A DNA stretch of 64,000 nucleotides from Asterias rubens (taxonomy: Eukaryota > Echinodermata > Asteroidea > Forcipulatida > Asteriidae), in contig NC_047075.1 of NCBI RefSeq assembly GCF_902459465.1, positions 14,067,119 to 14,131,118 of the forward strand, in the 5' to 3' direction. Shown piece by piece: positions 1 to 12,200 of the stretch (its first letter is position 1; each line of letters starts with the position of its first letter). The notes below the pieces were generated by a model, which searched no databases, was not told where the DNA came from, and saw only the letters and a program-made list of their open reading frames with translations. The position numbers and the translations under genes were made by a program.

Positions 1-2
1 GA

Positions 3-2744
3 CGGGACGAGTACAGCGCGAGGTGTACACTTTGTTCATCTGACTTTTCCATTAGCCACGGAGGTGCGAATGACATTCAAATCCACGTGAAATCGAAGAA
101 ACACCAGTCTGCCGTTAGATCGTCAAAAAGTACTGGTTACATCGCCGAGTTCTTGCAGCCGAAAGACTTTTCAGTCATCAGAGCAGAGACTCTAATGACA
201 CAATTTTTAATAGAGCATAATCTGCCTTTTGCTGCTGCTGATCACTTGACTGACCTTGTGAAAGTGATGTTTCCAGACAGTTCTATAGCATCAAAGTTTG
301 CTTCACGTCGGACTAAGACAACCGCCATTGCTAGAACTTTGGGCCAAGAAGCTAAAGGTGAGTTTAATATCAAAATATTATTGAGAGTATGAATCTATCT
401 AACTTAGTGTTGACCTTTACGCATATTTGCTGGTTTTTTGTGGGGTTTTTTTTACATTTCTTTTTTTATATTTTTTTTTTATAGGGCCTATTTTTTTAAA
501 TTGTCAACGTAGGTGGCATGTCGGGTATATGACCCATGTCATTTTTTTTCTCGAAACCAAAGTATACATGGTATAACCCCCCCCCCCCCGACATTTTATT
601 TGGGAATTTATTTATTTATTTTATAGATTTGTTTTTCTTTATTTTTGGGGGGGTCTAGGGATATTCTATGCTGCCTCCATGGTGCAACATACATTTAAGC
701 ACTGCTTTATTATGTTTTATCATTCTGTCAACAGCAGACATCCTGAGGAAAATACGCCAAGGGCCATTCTCCATGTCAACAGATGGCAGTTCTGATCGAG
801 GTGCAGACAATCAGCTATATCCCATCGTTGTGCGTTACTATGATTCTGATGTATACAGAGTTGTGAGTTGCCTTCTCGAAATAGCTACAACAAAGGAAAG
901 GTCAACTGGGAAGAACATCTTCCTACTGTTAGACAGTGTTTTGAAGGAGAACAATATCCCATGGCAGAATGTCATTTCCTTTTCAGCAGACAATGCAGCA
1001 GTGATGATAGGAGCAGTTAGTGGGGTGTCTTCCTTTGTGAAAAAAGAAAACCCAAGTGCCTTTATTCTTGGATGTCCTTGTCACCTCCTCCATCTCGCTT
1101 CAGAGAAAGGAGCTAGCCAATTGCCATTCAAGCCTGTGGATCTTTTGATACCAATCTTCTATTACTTGGAGAAGTCCAGCAAGCGGCACAAAGCGTTTAA
1201 GGAAGTTCAAACCATTTGTAATGTGGAGAATCATGCAATCCTGAAACATGTGTGTACTCGTTGGTTGTCACTAGAGAGAGCTCTGGACAGATTGATTGAA
1301 CAGTGGGTACCACTGGAAAAATATTTTCAGCAAGAAGCTCAGTCTGTCGGAGGAAAACGAAGGATGGAAGAGAGTGCCAAATTGCCAAAGAGACAGAAGG
1401 TTTCTAGTAGCACTGCAACACACCAAGGCCCAGCAGTCACTGCTCACATATCTTCTACAAAGACCATTCCACCCTCTGCTGACAGTGGACAGGCCAAAAA
1501 AAAAAAAAAACTCTTCACATTCACAGACCTGTAGCACAGCTAGTGCTGCACCAAGACTGTTAATTGCAAGTTCAAAGACAAGTGTTAGAGGTCAAGTGGC
1601 ACACAAGGCTGTGAAAACTGCTGCATCTACAGGATCATCAAAGAGCTCTGGAGGAACATTGGCTGTTAAGAAGACTACACCAGGTCTGCTCAGTAGAAAG
1701 ACGGTCACTTCACTCTCTATGACAGAAGGCACCACTTCAAAGAAGTCACACAAATCATCAGAAGCTAAAAATGTTAGTACATGTACTTCCAAGTCAGTGC
1801 AGAGAAACAGTGGTACAGCAGGCAGTTCAGCAAGTGCATCTTTGAGTAAAGCTGCTGGAATTCATGCTAAACTCAATAACGATTACAATAAGCTGTACTG
1901 TATCTTTCTCCTGCAAACAATTCCTCTGTTCAACAAACTGAACTTGGAGCTTCAAGAAGACGCACCTAAAGTACACCTCCTTCATGAGAAGTTGTAAGAC
2001 TTCCTACGTGACATCTTGCTTCGCTTTGTCAAACCAGCAGTGATTGTTAGTACTTCACCACTCAAGTTATGTGACTACAAGGAGAGATGCAATCAAAAAG
2101 CAGATGAAGATATCATTGTTGGGAAGAATGTAAGAGACTTTCTTGCAGCAGCACAGTTCTCATCCAAGGAAAGGGATGAATTCCACACATCTGTGAGAGA
2201 GTATTATGTTGCTGTCTGTAACTATGTAATCAGTAAGTTTCCCCTGGATGATGAAGTGCTTCTGCATGCAAGAGTTGCTAATCCAAATAACAGAATGGAA
2301 GTTGCATATTCATCACTCTCCTTTTTTGTTAAGAGATTCAAGTTCATGGAAGAAGCACTGGATGAACTTCAAGTGGAGTTTGCACAGTTTCAGATTGATA
2401 AACTTGAAAATGTGTCTCTAGATAAAAGATCAGATGAAGCATGGGTGGATATCGCTGGTATAAGAGACAAGTCAACTGGCCAGCTCAAGTATGTCCATCT
2501 CCCAAAGGTCATGCTGGCAATACTCTCATTGCCCCACAGCAATGCAGATGATGAGAGGATTTTCAGTCTGGTGAGAAAAAATGCCACCGAATTTCGTCCA
2601 AGCCTCAGTACTCAGACACTCTCAGACTTCCTTACGCAGAAAATACAAAGTCAGTCCAAAAAGATATTGTGCCACCAGATGCAGTTCCCCGACAATCTCC
2701 TTCAAAACTGCAAAAAGGCAGCTGCAGTCTACAACAGGCAGTAA
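3..2744 (+). pseudogene. hAT-superfamily transposase-like gene, 5' end outside window
   Basis: Two exons are visible. Exon 1 (3-357, donor GTGAGT) has a zinc-finger-like start (C-x2-C, then HGG and H-x5-H near 30-105) and the segment ETLMTQFLIEHNLP. Exon 2 starts at 735 after AACAG; the phase-1 join gives A-D-I-L-R-K. It holds the catalytic-type STDGSSD, the SADNAAVMIGA block, GCPCHLLHLA and a CTRWLSL motif. A Ser/Thr/Lys-rich insert follows (about 1330-1870), then the HATC dimerisation region with LAILSLPHSNADDERIF (about 2510-2560) and a stop at 2742-2744. hAT transposases cut and paste DNA and dimerise through HATC. Breaks: a 15-A run at 1496-1510 shifts the frame, and TAA at 1995-1997 interrupts an otherwise open frame. 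It resembles the KIAA1586/ZNF862-like group of hAT-derived genes. Family call is secure; subfamily is not. Confidence 0.85.
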
Positions 2745-3777
2745 ATCTTGTAGGTTTGAATTGTGAGGCCATTAGCTGTGATTATACGATAAGAATAGCA
2801 TGCGTAAAGGTAGCTAAAGTACCAAAGGGTAGTCAAATGGTGTCGCGCAGAAAAATACTTATTTCATTGGCAGAATACTGATTTTTAGGCTTCAGAATAC
2901 TGATTTTCTCAATTTAAGGTTGGCAGCTCTGGGACTTGTTGCCAAGAAAAAAAAGCTTTAGCTCTCATGAAACATTTCCTATTTTTTTGTTTTTCTGTGT
3001 TGTTTTTCCCCCAATCCTCTTAATTCAGAATGTAGTTTGAAGAGAGCAGCAGGGTATCCATGTAGGAGTCCTGTTGTCCAACCCAATGAGATAATGTGGG
3101 CACTAGGAAAAACATCCTTTTGAGAAGTAAACCTTCTAATATATAGAAAGACTTTCACAAAGAACCTGCCGAGTTGTTCATGGATGTGCATATTACATTA
3201 CCAAAAATGAGCATTATCTCATTATCTCATTAGCAACAATTTAAAGATTTCACTGCAGCCATAGGAATAGCCTTCTTGTTGTGGACATGAGATGTGTGTT
3301 TACAAATTTGATTTTTGGAAATGTTGCTATACATGGTAATTCTTTACATTCCTCCATGATCCAGCTACTTTGTCAAAATACCAGTTACTACATAAATAGA
3401 AGTAGGGTCATTCCGTGTCAAATCAACCAATATTCTGAAAATTGGTAGGGGTCACCTCTCTCTTTTGGTTGAAATTCATTTTTAGTGTTCATCTATGTGT
3501 ATAATGAACATGCCCAAAAAGAAATTTCCAGCTCCAAGTCGCTTTTCTGATTTAAGGCCCTTCAAAGTGGGCGTGGCACCCCCTTTATGGGAGCGCGATT
3601 CGCGTCGTTGAATATTTTGTGTTTTGTTTTTTGTAAGAAGATACAAAGCTGTAAGTTTGTTCGTAGAGTGACTGTCAAACAAATCTGGCCTCAAAACAAG
3701 GGTATCTCATCCCAAGACCCCCCCCCCCCCATACTCATAATTGATCATCAGAAAAGCTTGATATTGCATAATGTGTA
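2745..3777. other. AT-rich spacer, no gene seen
   Basis: I see no coding signal. There is a run of 13 C at about 3719-3731. The stretch near 3410-3620, beginning around TCATTCCGTGTCAAATC, has the look of a dispersed repeat, but I cannot delimit it. Confidence 0.4.
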
Positions 3778-4121
3778 TTAAAGGAACATGTTGCCTTGGA
3801 TCGGACGAGTTGGTCTATAAAAAGCGTTTGTGACCGTTTTTTATAAAATCCATATGGTTGGAAAGATGTTTTAAAAGTAAAATACAATGATCCACACAAG
3901 TTTGCTTCGAAATTGCGTGGTCGTCCTTTTACTCTGCGAAATAACACGGTCGGCCATTTATGGGAGTCACAAATTTGAGTCACATAAATGGCCGACCGTG
4001 TTAGTCGAAAAGGTAACTCTACTGTTACAACATCTTTCTACCCATATGCATTTTATAAAAAACGGTTTCAAACGCTTTTCAAAGACCAACTCGGCCGATC
4101 CAAGGCAACGTGTTCCTTTAA
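3778..4121. mobile_element. Palindromic MITE, TTAA-flanked (copy 1)
   Basis: Almost the whole 344 bp folds on itself. It begins TTAAAGGAACATGTTGCC and ends GGCAACGTGTTCCTTTAA, with the centre of symmetry near ATGGGAGTCACAAATTTGAG. Both ends include TTAA, which fits a TTAA-target element such as a piggyBac-type MITE (inference). No coding capacity. A second diverged copy lies at 50903-51298. I recognise this as a family common in sea star sequences. Confidence 0.85.
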
Positions 4122-4225
4122 ATAGGCATGAGTACCACCAATTAAGGATAGATCCTTTACTCATTTAATACAATTTTGGCAAGGCTCCAAAATTGGTTCT
4201 AGACAGAAGCAGTTCCGTGTTTTTT

Positions 4226-6312
4226 AGGTGTTCGTGCTGATGCACGAACGCCTATTGTTATTGCTCTGGGTTTTTTTTCTTTTCCATCTTCCTTCTTCTT
4301 CCCGTCAACTCTTATCTACAGCATAACTCAAGATTCAAGCCAAACTGAACCTTGAAACTCACCAGACAATTGAACCTCAATACGAAGACGGCACAGTTTT
4401 CATTACGTCATGATGACGTCATTAGGTGTCAAATTACAGGGTTTTTAAAGTTGAAAAGGGACCATTTTCGTTTTGCTGTATCTCAACGAATATGAAAGCT
4501 ATGATGTTCTAAGTTTTCGCATCTGATAGACCAAGACTGGGGCAACATTTGAAAAGTTAACGCCAAAATCGTACGACCTTAGCATCCGGGTCGTTACCCT
4601 GGGTCGAAGTTCACCTTCGGGTTTTTTTCGTCAAAAAACAACTTTCGAGCTTTTCTACGGAATAACTCAAGATTGAGATTGAATTGAATGTTGAAACTCA
4701 ACAGATAGTTGAACCTCAGTATCAAGACAACACATACTTAATTACGTCATTATGACGTCATCGGGAATTGAATTACGTTAGATCAAAGTTTAATATTTGT
4801 AAAAATCATAACTCAAAAACTATGAATCGAATTTTGACAATCTACACATCATCGGATAGATCATTAAAAGTTGGACAAATGCTTCACAGAACACGTAAAA
4901 TATTTTTAATACTTCTAGTGCAAAACAAAATTTGAAAATTTCATAAAATCTTATCGTATTCATGTTTTTAAAACTACTGATCATTTCAACGTAATTTTTG
5001 TTTCAGATTGTAAAACAGCAATCCCGCTCAATCTTTTGCACAGAAATAACAAAATTTGGACCTTTACATCAGTCGAAAAGGGACGTCAAAGCACCTGTTG
5101 ACCCACGCGTTTACCCCATTTTGATCAACAACGCACGCTATGTACGCTATGCAGTGCAAGCGCGGGAATTCCCAAAAGTGCTCTCTTTAGTCCAGCGAAA
5201 GAGGGCGCTGTAACGGTTTTAGTAACATCGAGCGCTGAGTGAATCGCGGTGAATCGCAGTAGTTGAGTAATAATGAACAACGTCTCGCACCAAAACTACA
5301 AGTAGGAATACATATGCATTGATGTTATAAGATACATTATACACCTTCAGATAGTCCATCACATAATTATAAAATGTTTACAAGTCATACATCAGCTGAA
5401 AGGTTTTAATGAACTAGTCAGGATCTACACAAATGAAATCAGTTTAAACTTGGCTTCTTGTTCAAACCAGAGGTTGAAAATAATTGGTCAAAGAAAAATA
5501 ATTTCACAACCACACATTTGATTTTTTATATATTTATACGTCATTGGGTAGGTATGTAACAACTTAAGAAACGATACACAACATTGACTATTAAACCTTG
5601 ACCTCCAGTTAAACAGGAAGATGCAGTTAATTATTTGAAAAAATATTACCCCAGAACCAGAAATTAGTTGTTTATTATCTGAACGTCGTCAGATAAGGCT
5701 TTGAAAAACATTACTAACGCTATAATTTGTGACCTGACAAAATTGTCTTCCGATTCAAACCGGGTGTTTAATATTTGACAAAAATCATAAAATCTGAACC
5801 ATACATTGGATTTTTTCAATCTATGCATCATCTGAAAGGTCTTAATAGACTTATCACGTGCTATACAATATGCGACCCTGTTTGACCTTGACTTCCAGTT
5901 TAAGTTGGAAACTGATATATAATGTTTGAAAAATTAAAAAATCCTAAACCACATGATTTGATTTTTATCATCTACACGTCAAAAGAAAAAACTCAAAAGA
6001 CATCACCAACGCTACCAAGTGTGACCTCATTTGACAGTACCTTCCGGTTCAAAACGGAAGTTGAAACTTTATATTTGAAAAAATCATAACTTCTAAACCA
6101 AATATTGGATTTTTACAACCCATCCATCATTTAAAAGGTCTTAATAAACTTATCACGCGCTACATAAAAAGTAACCCCTATTTGACCTTTTATCCGATGC
6201 AAACCGGAAGTTGGTGTTTAATTTGTAAACAAATCATAACTCCTTAACCGGTCATTGGATTGATGAGGTAAATGTTGTCACCAATTCATTCACTCACTCA
6301 CCACGAACACCT
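4226..6312. repeat. Hairpin-headed composite repeat with inverted ends
   Basis: The left end is a hairpin (GTGTTCGTG, loop, CACGAACGC; 4228-4251). The right end (6302-6312, CACGAACACCT) is the reverse complement of the left AGGTGTTCGTG. Inside, two diverged blocks repeat with a 339-bp offset: ATAACTCAAGATT at 4323 and 4662, and a CRE-like palindrome around ATTACGTCAT at 4402 and 4741. The second block has its own hairpin near 4611 (CGAAG-TTCAC-CTTCG). From about 5560 to 6250 come several degenerate units of about 150 bp, each with a CTTCCGGTTCAAACCGGAAG-like palindrome followed by an AT-rich 'AATCATAAC' stretch. No protein is encoded. It is probably a non-autonomous element; a related structure lies at 33293-33970. 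Confidence 0.6.
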
Positions 6313-7438
6313 TGTTTTTGTAGTAAACAAAAACTGTACATGTACCTCTAGTTCTCAATATTTTCTGTCAGGAGCCAACTTTTGAGCATTGCTACCATTT
6401 TATTAAATGAGTAAGGACTCTATCCTTATTTGGGGTAACCACAGGTACACGATAACATACAAAGTAATATCAAGCTTTTCAAATTATCATACAGTATGAT
6501 ACTTTAATATGTAAGTTGTGCTCTGCTAATTGGAAAGTATCATTTAGCGCTTAAATAAATGAAAGTAAAATAAATTTAACAAATCAACAAACAAAATCGA
6601 GAATAAGTCTTGAGCTCAGTTTCCGGTTACTTGTGAACAATTAAGAATTTTGCCCAACTGACGTTCGTGATATCATTAAATATTTTTGATGGTTGGGCAA
6701 AAGGTGTTTCTGTACAACTCCTGGTATCCTTCCCCCTTGTTTTGATTGCATTCAACGCTGATTTTAACAAGTTATGCGCGTAATACAAAAACTGAAATTG
6801 TATATAAAAACTTTTTAAATTATTTTTCAAGAATTTGTATAAATAGAATTTTAAGGGAAATATAGCTTTGTTCGACTTGTTTTTAAAATGCATGAGACTT
6901 GCACAGTCTATTAGTATTACCCGACTGCTGTCCATTCCCTCATAACCTATATTGAAAACAGGGATGATGGCCAGGCTTTCATACAGTTGCAAACCTACAT
7001 TTTTCACCCTCACAGTTGGTTAACATTATGTCATTCAATGCCAACTGCAATTTAGCACACCATTTTTTTGGTAAGCAGAGTTTGTGAAATTAAAATCTTG
7101 CACTGCAGTAAAAACATCTCTTTTGGTTCATGAAACTGCTCTCCATCATTTTTATGACCGTAGCTGTATGTTTTGCTAAACGAGTTTAACATGTTGAGTT
7201 GTTTATTGTTCCCTAGATTATTGCAATGCATTGCTAAGTAGTTGTTTATCGTCCACTGTGGAGTAGGATGCATTGAGTTATAAACTGTGCCAATAAAGTA
7301 TCTAAACACTTACAAATGGTCAGATATATCGACACCTGAATTATAATGCCAAAAAATAGATAACTTATCCGATTCACCGTTCATTTCTGCTCATTTTAAC
7401 ACCTTGTGTGTTGCTCTACGATGTTGGTTTGGGAATTT
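6313..7438. other. AT-rich spacer, no gene seen
   Basis: Short open frames exist on the minus strand (for example 6627-7013), but they show no recognisable motif, splice structure or compositional shift. I treat them as chance. Confidence 0.4.
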
Positions 7439-7514
7439 ATGGGCACTTGAGTGGCCTAAGGGCGATTTTCAAAAGTATGGGCACTTGAGTGGCCTAAGGG
7501 CGATTTTCAAAAGT
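7439..7514. repeat. 38-bp direct tandem duplication
   Basis: Two identical copies of a 38-bp unit (7439-7476 and 7477-7514) starting ATGGGCACTTGAGTGGCC. Perfect identity suggests a recent slip or duplication. Confidence 0.9.
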
Positions 7515-7742
7515 TGCAAAAGCCCCTATTCAAGCTTAATCGTTGTATTGTGTGACGAGTAAGATCAAAGGTGTTTTTTTGCCCGCCTTTTATAAATGAT
7601 TTTTTTTTTGTCGCGTGTTGGATAAATCGGTTGCCATGAACAATAGCATTAATTATCTAACAAAGCAAAGGGGTCAAAGATGGGAGGCATACATCATGGG
7701 TTAAGAGCCAGATTCATTGATATGGTAAGACAGGGAAGGTGT

Positions 7743-8327
7743 TTAAAGATAACAGGCAGGATGGCTCAACTGACCAAACAGGAAAGAGGAGGGATCGTTG
7801 GCTTGGTATAAGCTCAAGTCGGAACTACACCAGCAACTGCCAGTAAATGATGGAATCGCTAACAAGCTCAGGGAAATGTGGACGACCTGCAAAGAAGTGG
7901 CCTGGTCGTTGGTCTGAGGGGTCTTTGAGATGCCTGGAGGGGGGTCACAAGGCGACAATCCCACGGTGTGCACGGTCGTCGTACCATACCACTTCCCGTT
8001 TCTGTATATCCAGGTACCCCCTTCAACGGGCTCCTCGTTGGTCCTGCTACGGGTGGAAATCCGGCACACTGGAGTGCCCAGCGGTGCAGAACTGTTGCTC
8101 AAGTCGGAATTAGTATTGTCTTTAGGGCGTACACTGGCTTGAGTGGGCTTTGGTCGATGTGCCCGTTCGTGGCGCACGAGGTACTCCTGTCGGCGATATG
8201 TTTCACCGCAAGTCGAGCAGGTGTACCGTCGCTCTTCGTGGACGACCTTCTCGTGCCGACGCCTTCCATGTTTGTTGGTGTACTTCTTTCCACAGGTCTT
8301 ACAGGAGTACATGCAGCCACTTTCCAT
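7743..8327 (-). CDS. Two-finger C2H2 zinc-finger ORF
   Basis: The N-terminus has two classical C2H2 fingers. The first is C-x2-C-x12-H-x4-H with core CKTCGKKYTNKHGRRRH; the second is C-x2-C-x12-H-x3-H with CSTCGETYRRQEYLVRH. They are separated by the short basic linker VVHEERRYT. After about residue 60 the sequence turns low-complexity, with one WIYRNGKWYG motif around residue 105; the last 60 or so residues look non-coding. C2H2 fingers usually bind DNA. No intron signals, promoter or partner gene are evident, and the ORF may be a fragment of a mobile-element accessory gene. The finger call is firm; the extent and expression are not. Confidence 0.55.
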   Translation of the reverse strand: MESGCMYSCKTCGKKYTNKHGRRRHEKVVHEERRYTCSTCGETYRRQEYLVRHERAHRPKPTQASVRPKDNTNSDLSNSSAPLGTPVCRISTRSRTNEEPVEGGTWIYRNGKWYGTTTVHTVGLSPCDPPPGISKTPQTNDQATSLQVVHISLSLLAIPSFTGSCWCSSDLSLYQANDPSSFLFGQLSHPACYL

Positions 8328-9229
8328 TGTTGAATCTGATGTAGGATTACTAACAATCCTATGAGTTTCTTAATGATGCGTCCACGTCGGGTACGCTGAG
8401 GTTCAGTGGGGCTGTGCGCACCATTGGGGCTGCGTGTATCCGCTACCAGTGCTGCTTCCTCACTTTACTTTTCCCTGTTTCTTAAATGTGGAGGTCTCAA
8501 AAGCTTGTGTTTATTTTATTTTAATTTTTTTAGATTTCTTTTTTTTTGGCCAAAAAGGTTCATGTATTTTTTTTTTTAGATAAACACAAAATGTAAATCA
8601 ATATCCACTTTTTTGATGCGTTTTCCCATTAATTAAAATGAATGGCATTCGGCACTTACAATTGTCACGCATTTAATTAAGAGAGTCGGTGATATAGTTT
8701 TTACAATTATATCTTGTCTAGATAGAGTGTATGTTCAGAATTGAAAATTATTTTGATTCTTTATAAGGAAAACAGTATTATTTTTCTGTGCCCAAAAATA
8801 ATTTCAACCTGCGCCTAGCCTGCTGCGCCCAACCAAGTTCAGGTCATTTCTGAAAAATTTGAAACACCAGTGCTAAAATACTTTATTGTATTAATTGTTT
8901 TTTCTAGATTGTGATATGGCGTGCGCAATCAGATAATGAAGTTTGTTCACTTGTGCCCCCCTTCCATGCATTAAATTTGTTTTTAATTTGTTGTTTTTAA
9001 GAAGAAATTTTCATTTTGTTCAACTGTTATTATTTAAATGCCATTTTTCCAAAATATGGCACATGAAACAGTGAGCAAGTAGAAAGAAATCAAATTGCCA
9101 AGAAAGTTGTCTCTGATCAAACTCATGTCAGTTTGTTACTACATGTATTAATATGGAGGTGTCCTTTTTTTGTTTTGACTGAAAATGTTTTGGTATTCAG
9201 TATCTCGTACACCAATAACATTACCAACA
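8328..9229. other. AT-rich spacer, no gene seen
   Basis: Poly-T stretches and no coding signal. The distal part may hold the promoter of the gene that begins at 9230. Confidence 0.4.
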
Positions 9230-12200
9230 TGGAGCAGGGTGATGATCAAGATTGTGGTAACAAAACTAATCCACACACCCGAAAAGGCAAATCAGGTCAA
9301 CATAAACAGTACTTCAAGGGAGGTAGGCCAAAACCAAGGGGGAAAAGACAAAAAAAGGCCACTGAAATTGACTTGTCAGAGAGATTTAGCGAGCCTGTTT
9401 TGTTTCGGAGGGGGAATAAATTTTCCATGGGATGGGTCAAAGACAAAATTTGTGATGGTGAGTACATGGTGAACTCACTTAAGCCAGGAGTTGGAGACGG
9501 CTGTCAGTTTGTTATAAATGCTGAACCTCACCCAGGTGAGTTTTTGGAGTTACGACCAGCTGCATTTGTCTGTAAAGATGGAGATAAAGTGTTGATTAAA
9601 CCAAATGGTGTCCATGTCTTAAGCACAGAAACTGATGAAATTTGTATGTGCCCCTTGGCCTATGATGTTGAATTGGGCGAGCCTGAAGGACAGGCTGTTG
9701 ACCAAGGTGATGTCAATGTTGTGAGCATGATTGTGCGAAAGTATGAGACTGCCATACGAGAAACGCAGCTGGTCTTTGATAAAACAAAACAGCAGCTGCT
9801 TCAAAGTAATTTACAGAAGCGCGATATGCAACAACGATTTTCCAACTTAGATTCCCTCTTCGAAAATGCCCTAAACACTATCACTGAACTCAAAACTGCT
9901 TTATTTCAAACTAACCAAAACAAGCACCAACATTCAAACCGTATAAGAACATTATTAGAGTTACTTGCCACCCAAAAAGATCAATTAAACACAAACCAAC
10001 ATCACACACTTGCACAAAATGAGGACTTGGTCGCCTTTAGACATGTCATTGGTTGATAAGGAGAAGGAGGAATTATTAAAAGTAATCCAAACGAATAGGG
10101 AGAAGTGGGTGAGGGCTGAACAAGAGAAGTCTGAGCTGGCTCAACAAGTGAAAGACTTAAAAGAGCAAAACCGCCATCTGATGACAGACAATGTCACCCT
10201 CCCAGGCCAGCAGCTAATACAACTGGAGCAGAGGCCCAGCACCTCTGCTGGCCACCCCGTCCTCTTTGCCAGACCAGCTGGGACCAAAACGAAACCCCGC
10301 ACGCTGGTCCAGGTGACAGTACCCCATGTAGCAAGTGCATCAGCAACACCCAAAACCCTGCAGGCCAGAGCGAGAGAACTAATGAAGGTAAAAACTGTAT
10401 TATAGATTTTCCATGTTCCAGCCCTGTAACCTGTTTATTGATTAAAGTTTCTATACTGCTCTTCTCCTGCAATGTTTTGCTTACTTTCTCTTTGTCCAGT
10501 AATAAGTTCGTCTGTCTGACTGTCTTTCTGTGTTGTTTAATACTTTTGTGTATGTATTTTGTCATGTAAAGGCAAGTCATTACAAGCTATTTCGCTGATT
10601 AACGGTCAATTCCTTATTAAAACAATTCAGAAGACAGAATTAATCTCTGCTAAGGATCAGCCATCAAAGGATGACCTCGTCACAACACTGGCGTCCTTTT
10701 TTAGGAAGTATCCTTCACTGGCCACCGAGGCGTGCCATAGGGCTGACCTTTCCCTGTACAAAGGTATAACAAGATGTTATTGTTGAAATACATTATAAAT
10801 TTCATATTTATGTCTTAACAAATTTGCCGACAGAGAGTTGATTTGTCACAGCAAATTATTTAATCAATCTCAGTGCTGAAAGAATACATTTATCATTTTT
10901 GAGCAATTTAAATTTAATATTTTGTCTTTAATACTTCTGCGCCCATCTCTTCAACCAAAAAGTTAATTATTTGCATCCTTTTATAACATGACAGGTTAAT
11001 GTTTAATGCTTACAAATTTATTTGCATTACAGAACTAACCTCGGGACAAAGCCTGGACTTGAAGTTACTACTTCGAGTACCAATGCGGAAATTCCGGCAA
11101 CTTAGAACTTTTTTTTCCAACCTTGGTCTGAATGTGTTACCCAGTGATCGTGCTTTGTACAAGGAACTTTAAGGTAAGACATTTTGAGAGTTTATTTAAA
11201 TTATTGTTGAATGAGTCCTTCGTTCGCCAAGAAGCTTTTATCATGTTTAACAGTATTGCTTTTATTTTGCCCTATACAACCACAAAGAGCTGAATAGACA
11301 AAGCACTAAATATTGGATGCTTTAAGTTCGTGGTAAAAAACATGGGTAAAATGTATGCACTAGTAGGCAAAAGAGCTCGAGTCCAGCCTGCCTATGTCTC
11401 TTGTGGGTTTTTTCCAGAAAAACTCAAGTATGCAATGGTTAGTAAATTCAACTGCAAGTCAATCCAATTCCATTATGTGCTTTGGAAGATTTGTACAAGC
11501 CTTTTTGATTAATCCACATTGAAGTTTGATTCATTAAGTGTATTGTGTTTTTCATCAGGTCGTCGTGACACGTCACACAACATAGTCCAGTATGGAGAAG
11601 TTATGATGAAGAAAACTGTTGGCGCATCATCAGCAACAACAACTTCATTTGTCCGCGTCAGGAACTTAGGCAATCACCTTGAATCACTTATTGATAGCCA
11701 GATGGAGAGGGGGGAAATCTGGGACACTGACAAGTTCAACGGGGAAATCTGGATTAAAGTACTTGTAAGTTTTGCATTACCAATCATCCTTTGTAATCAT
11801 ATAGAACCTTTAATTTTTTTAAGCAAAAGGAATTTTTGTTGAAATATATGAAATACAACACATTAGAATGCATGTGAAGCTAAATGCATTCTTTTGTAAA
11901 ACACACCAAAATCTTGATTATCTTTATCTTTTTGTCAATAGTATTTTTAGGCATAACAATATTAAGCCTGAGCATGCTTAATCAAAAACAAGTTTTCATA
12001 CAACTTCAGAATACATTTTCATTTGCAAAGATAATTTTGTTCAGTCTTTCAAACATAAATGCCTGATTACTAAGTATTATTTTTTTTTCTTTCTTTTGTC
12101 TCCAGGGGGATAAAGGTGGTCCTAGCACCAAACTGGTCGTACAGGTGTGCAATTTCACACATTCCAATTCCGCTGATAAAACCGATATAATTTCTATGTT

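Noticed and set aside
4998..5213. 71-residue plus-strand ORF
   Set aside because: It lies inside the hairpin-headed repeat and shows no domain.
6627..7309. Minus-strand ORFs of 85-128 residues
   Set aside because: No motifs, no splice logic, and an AT-rich composition identical to the spacer.
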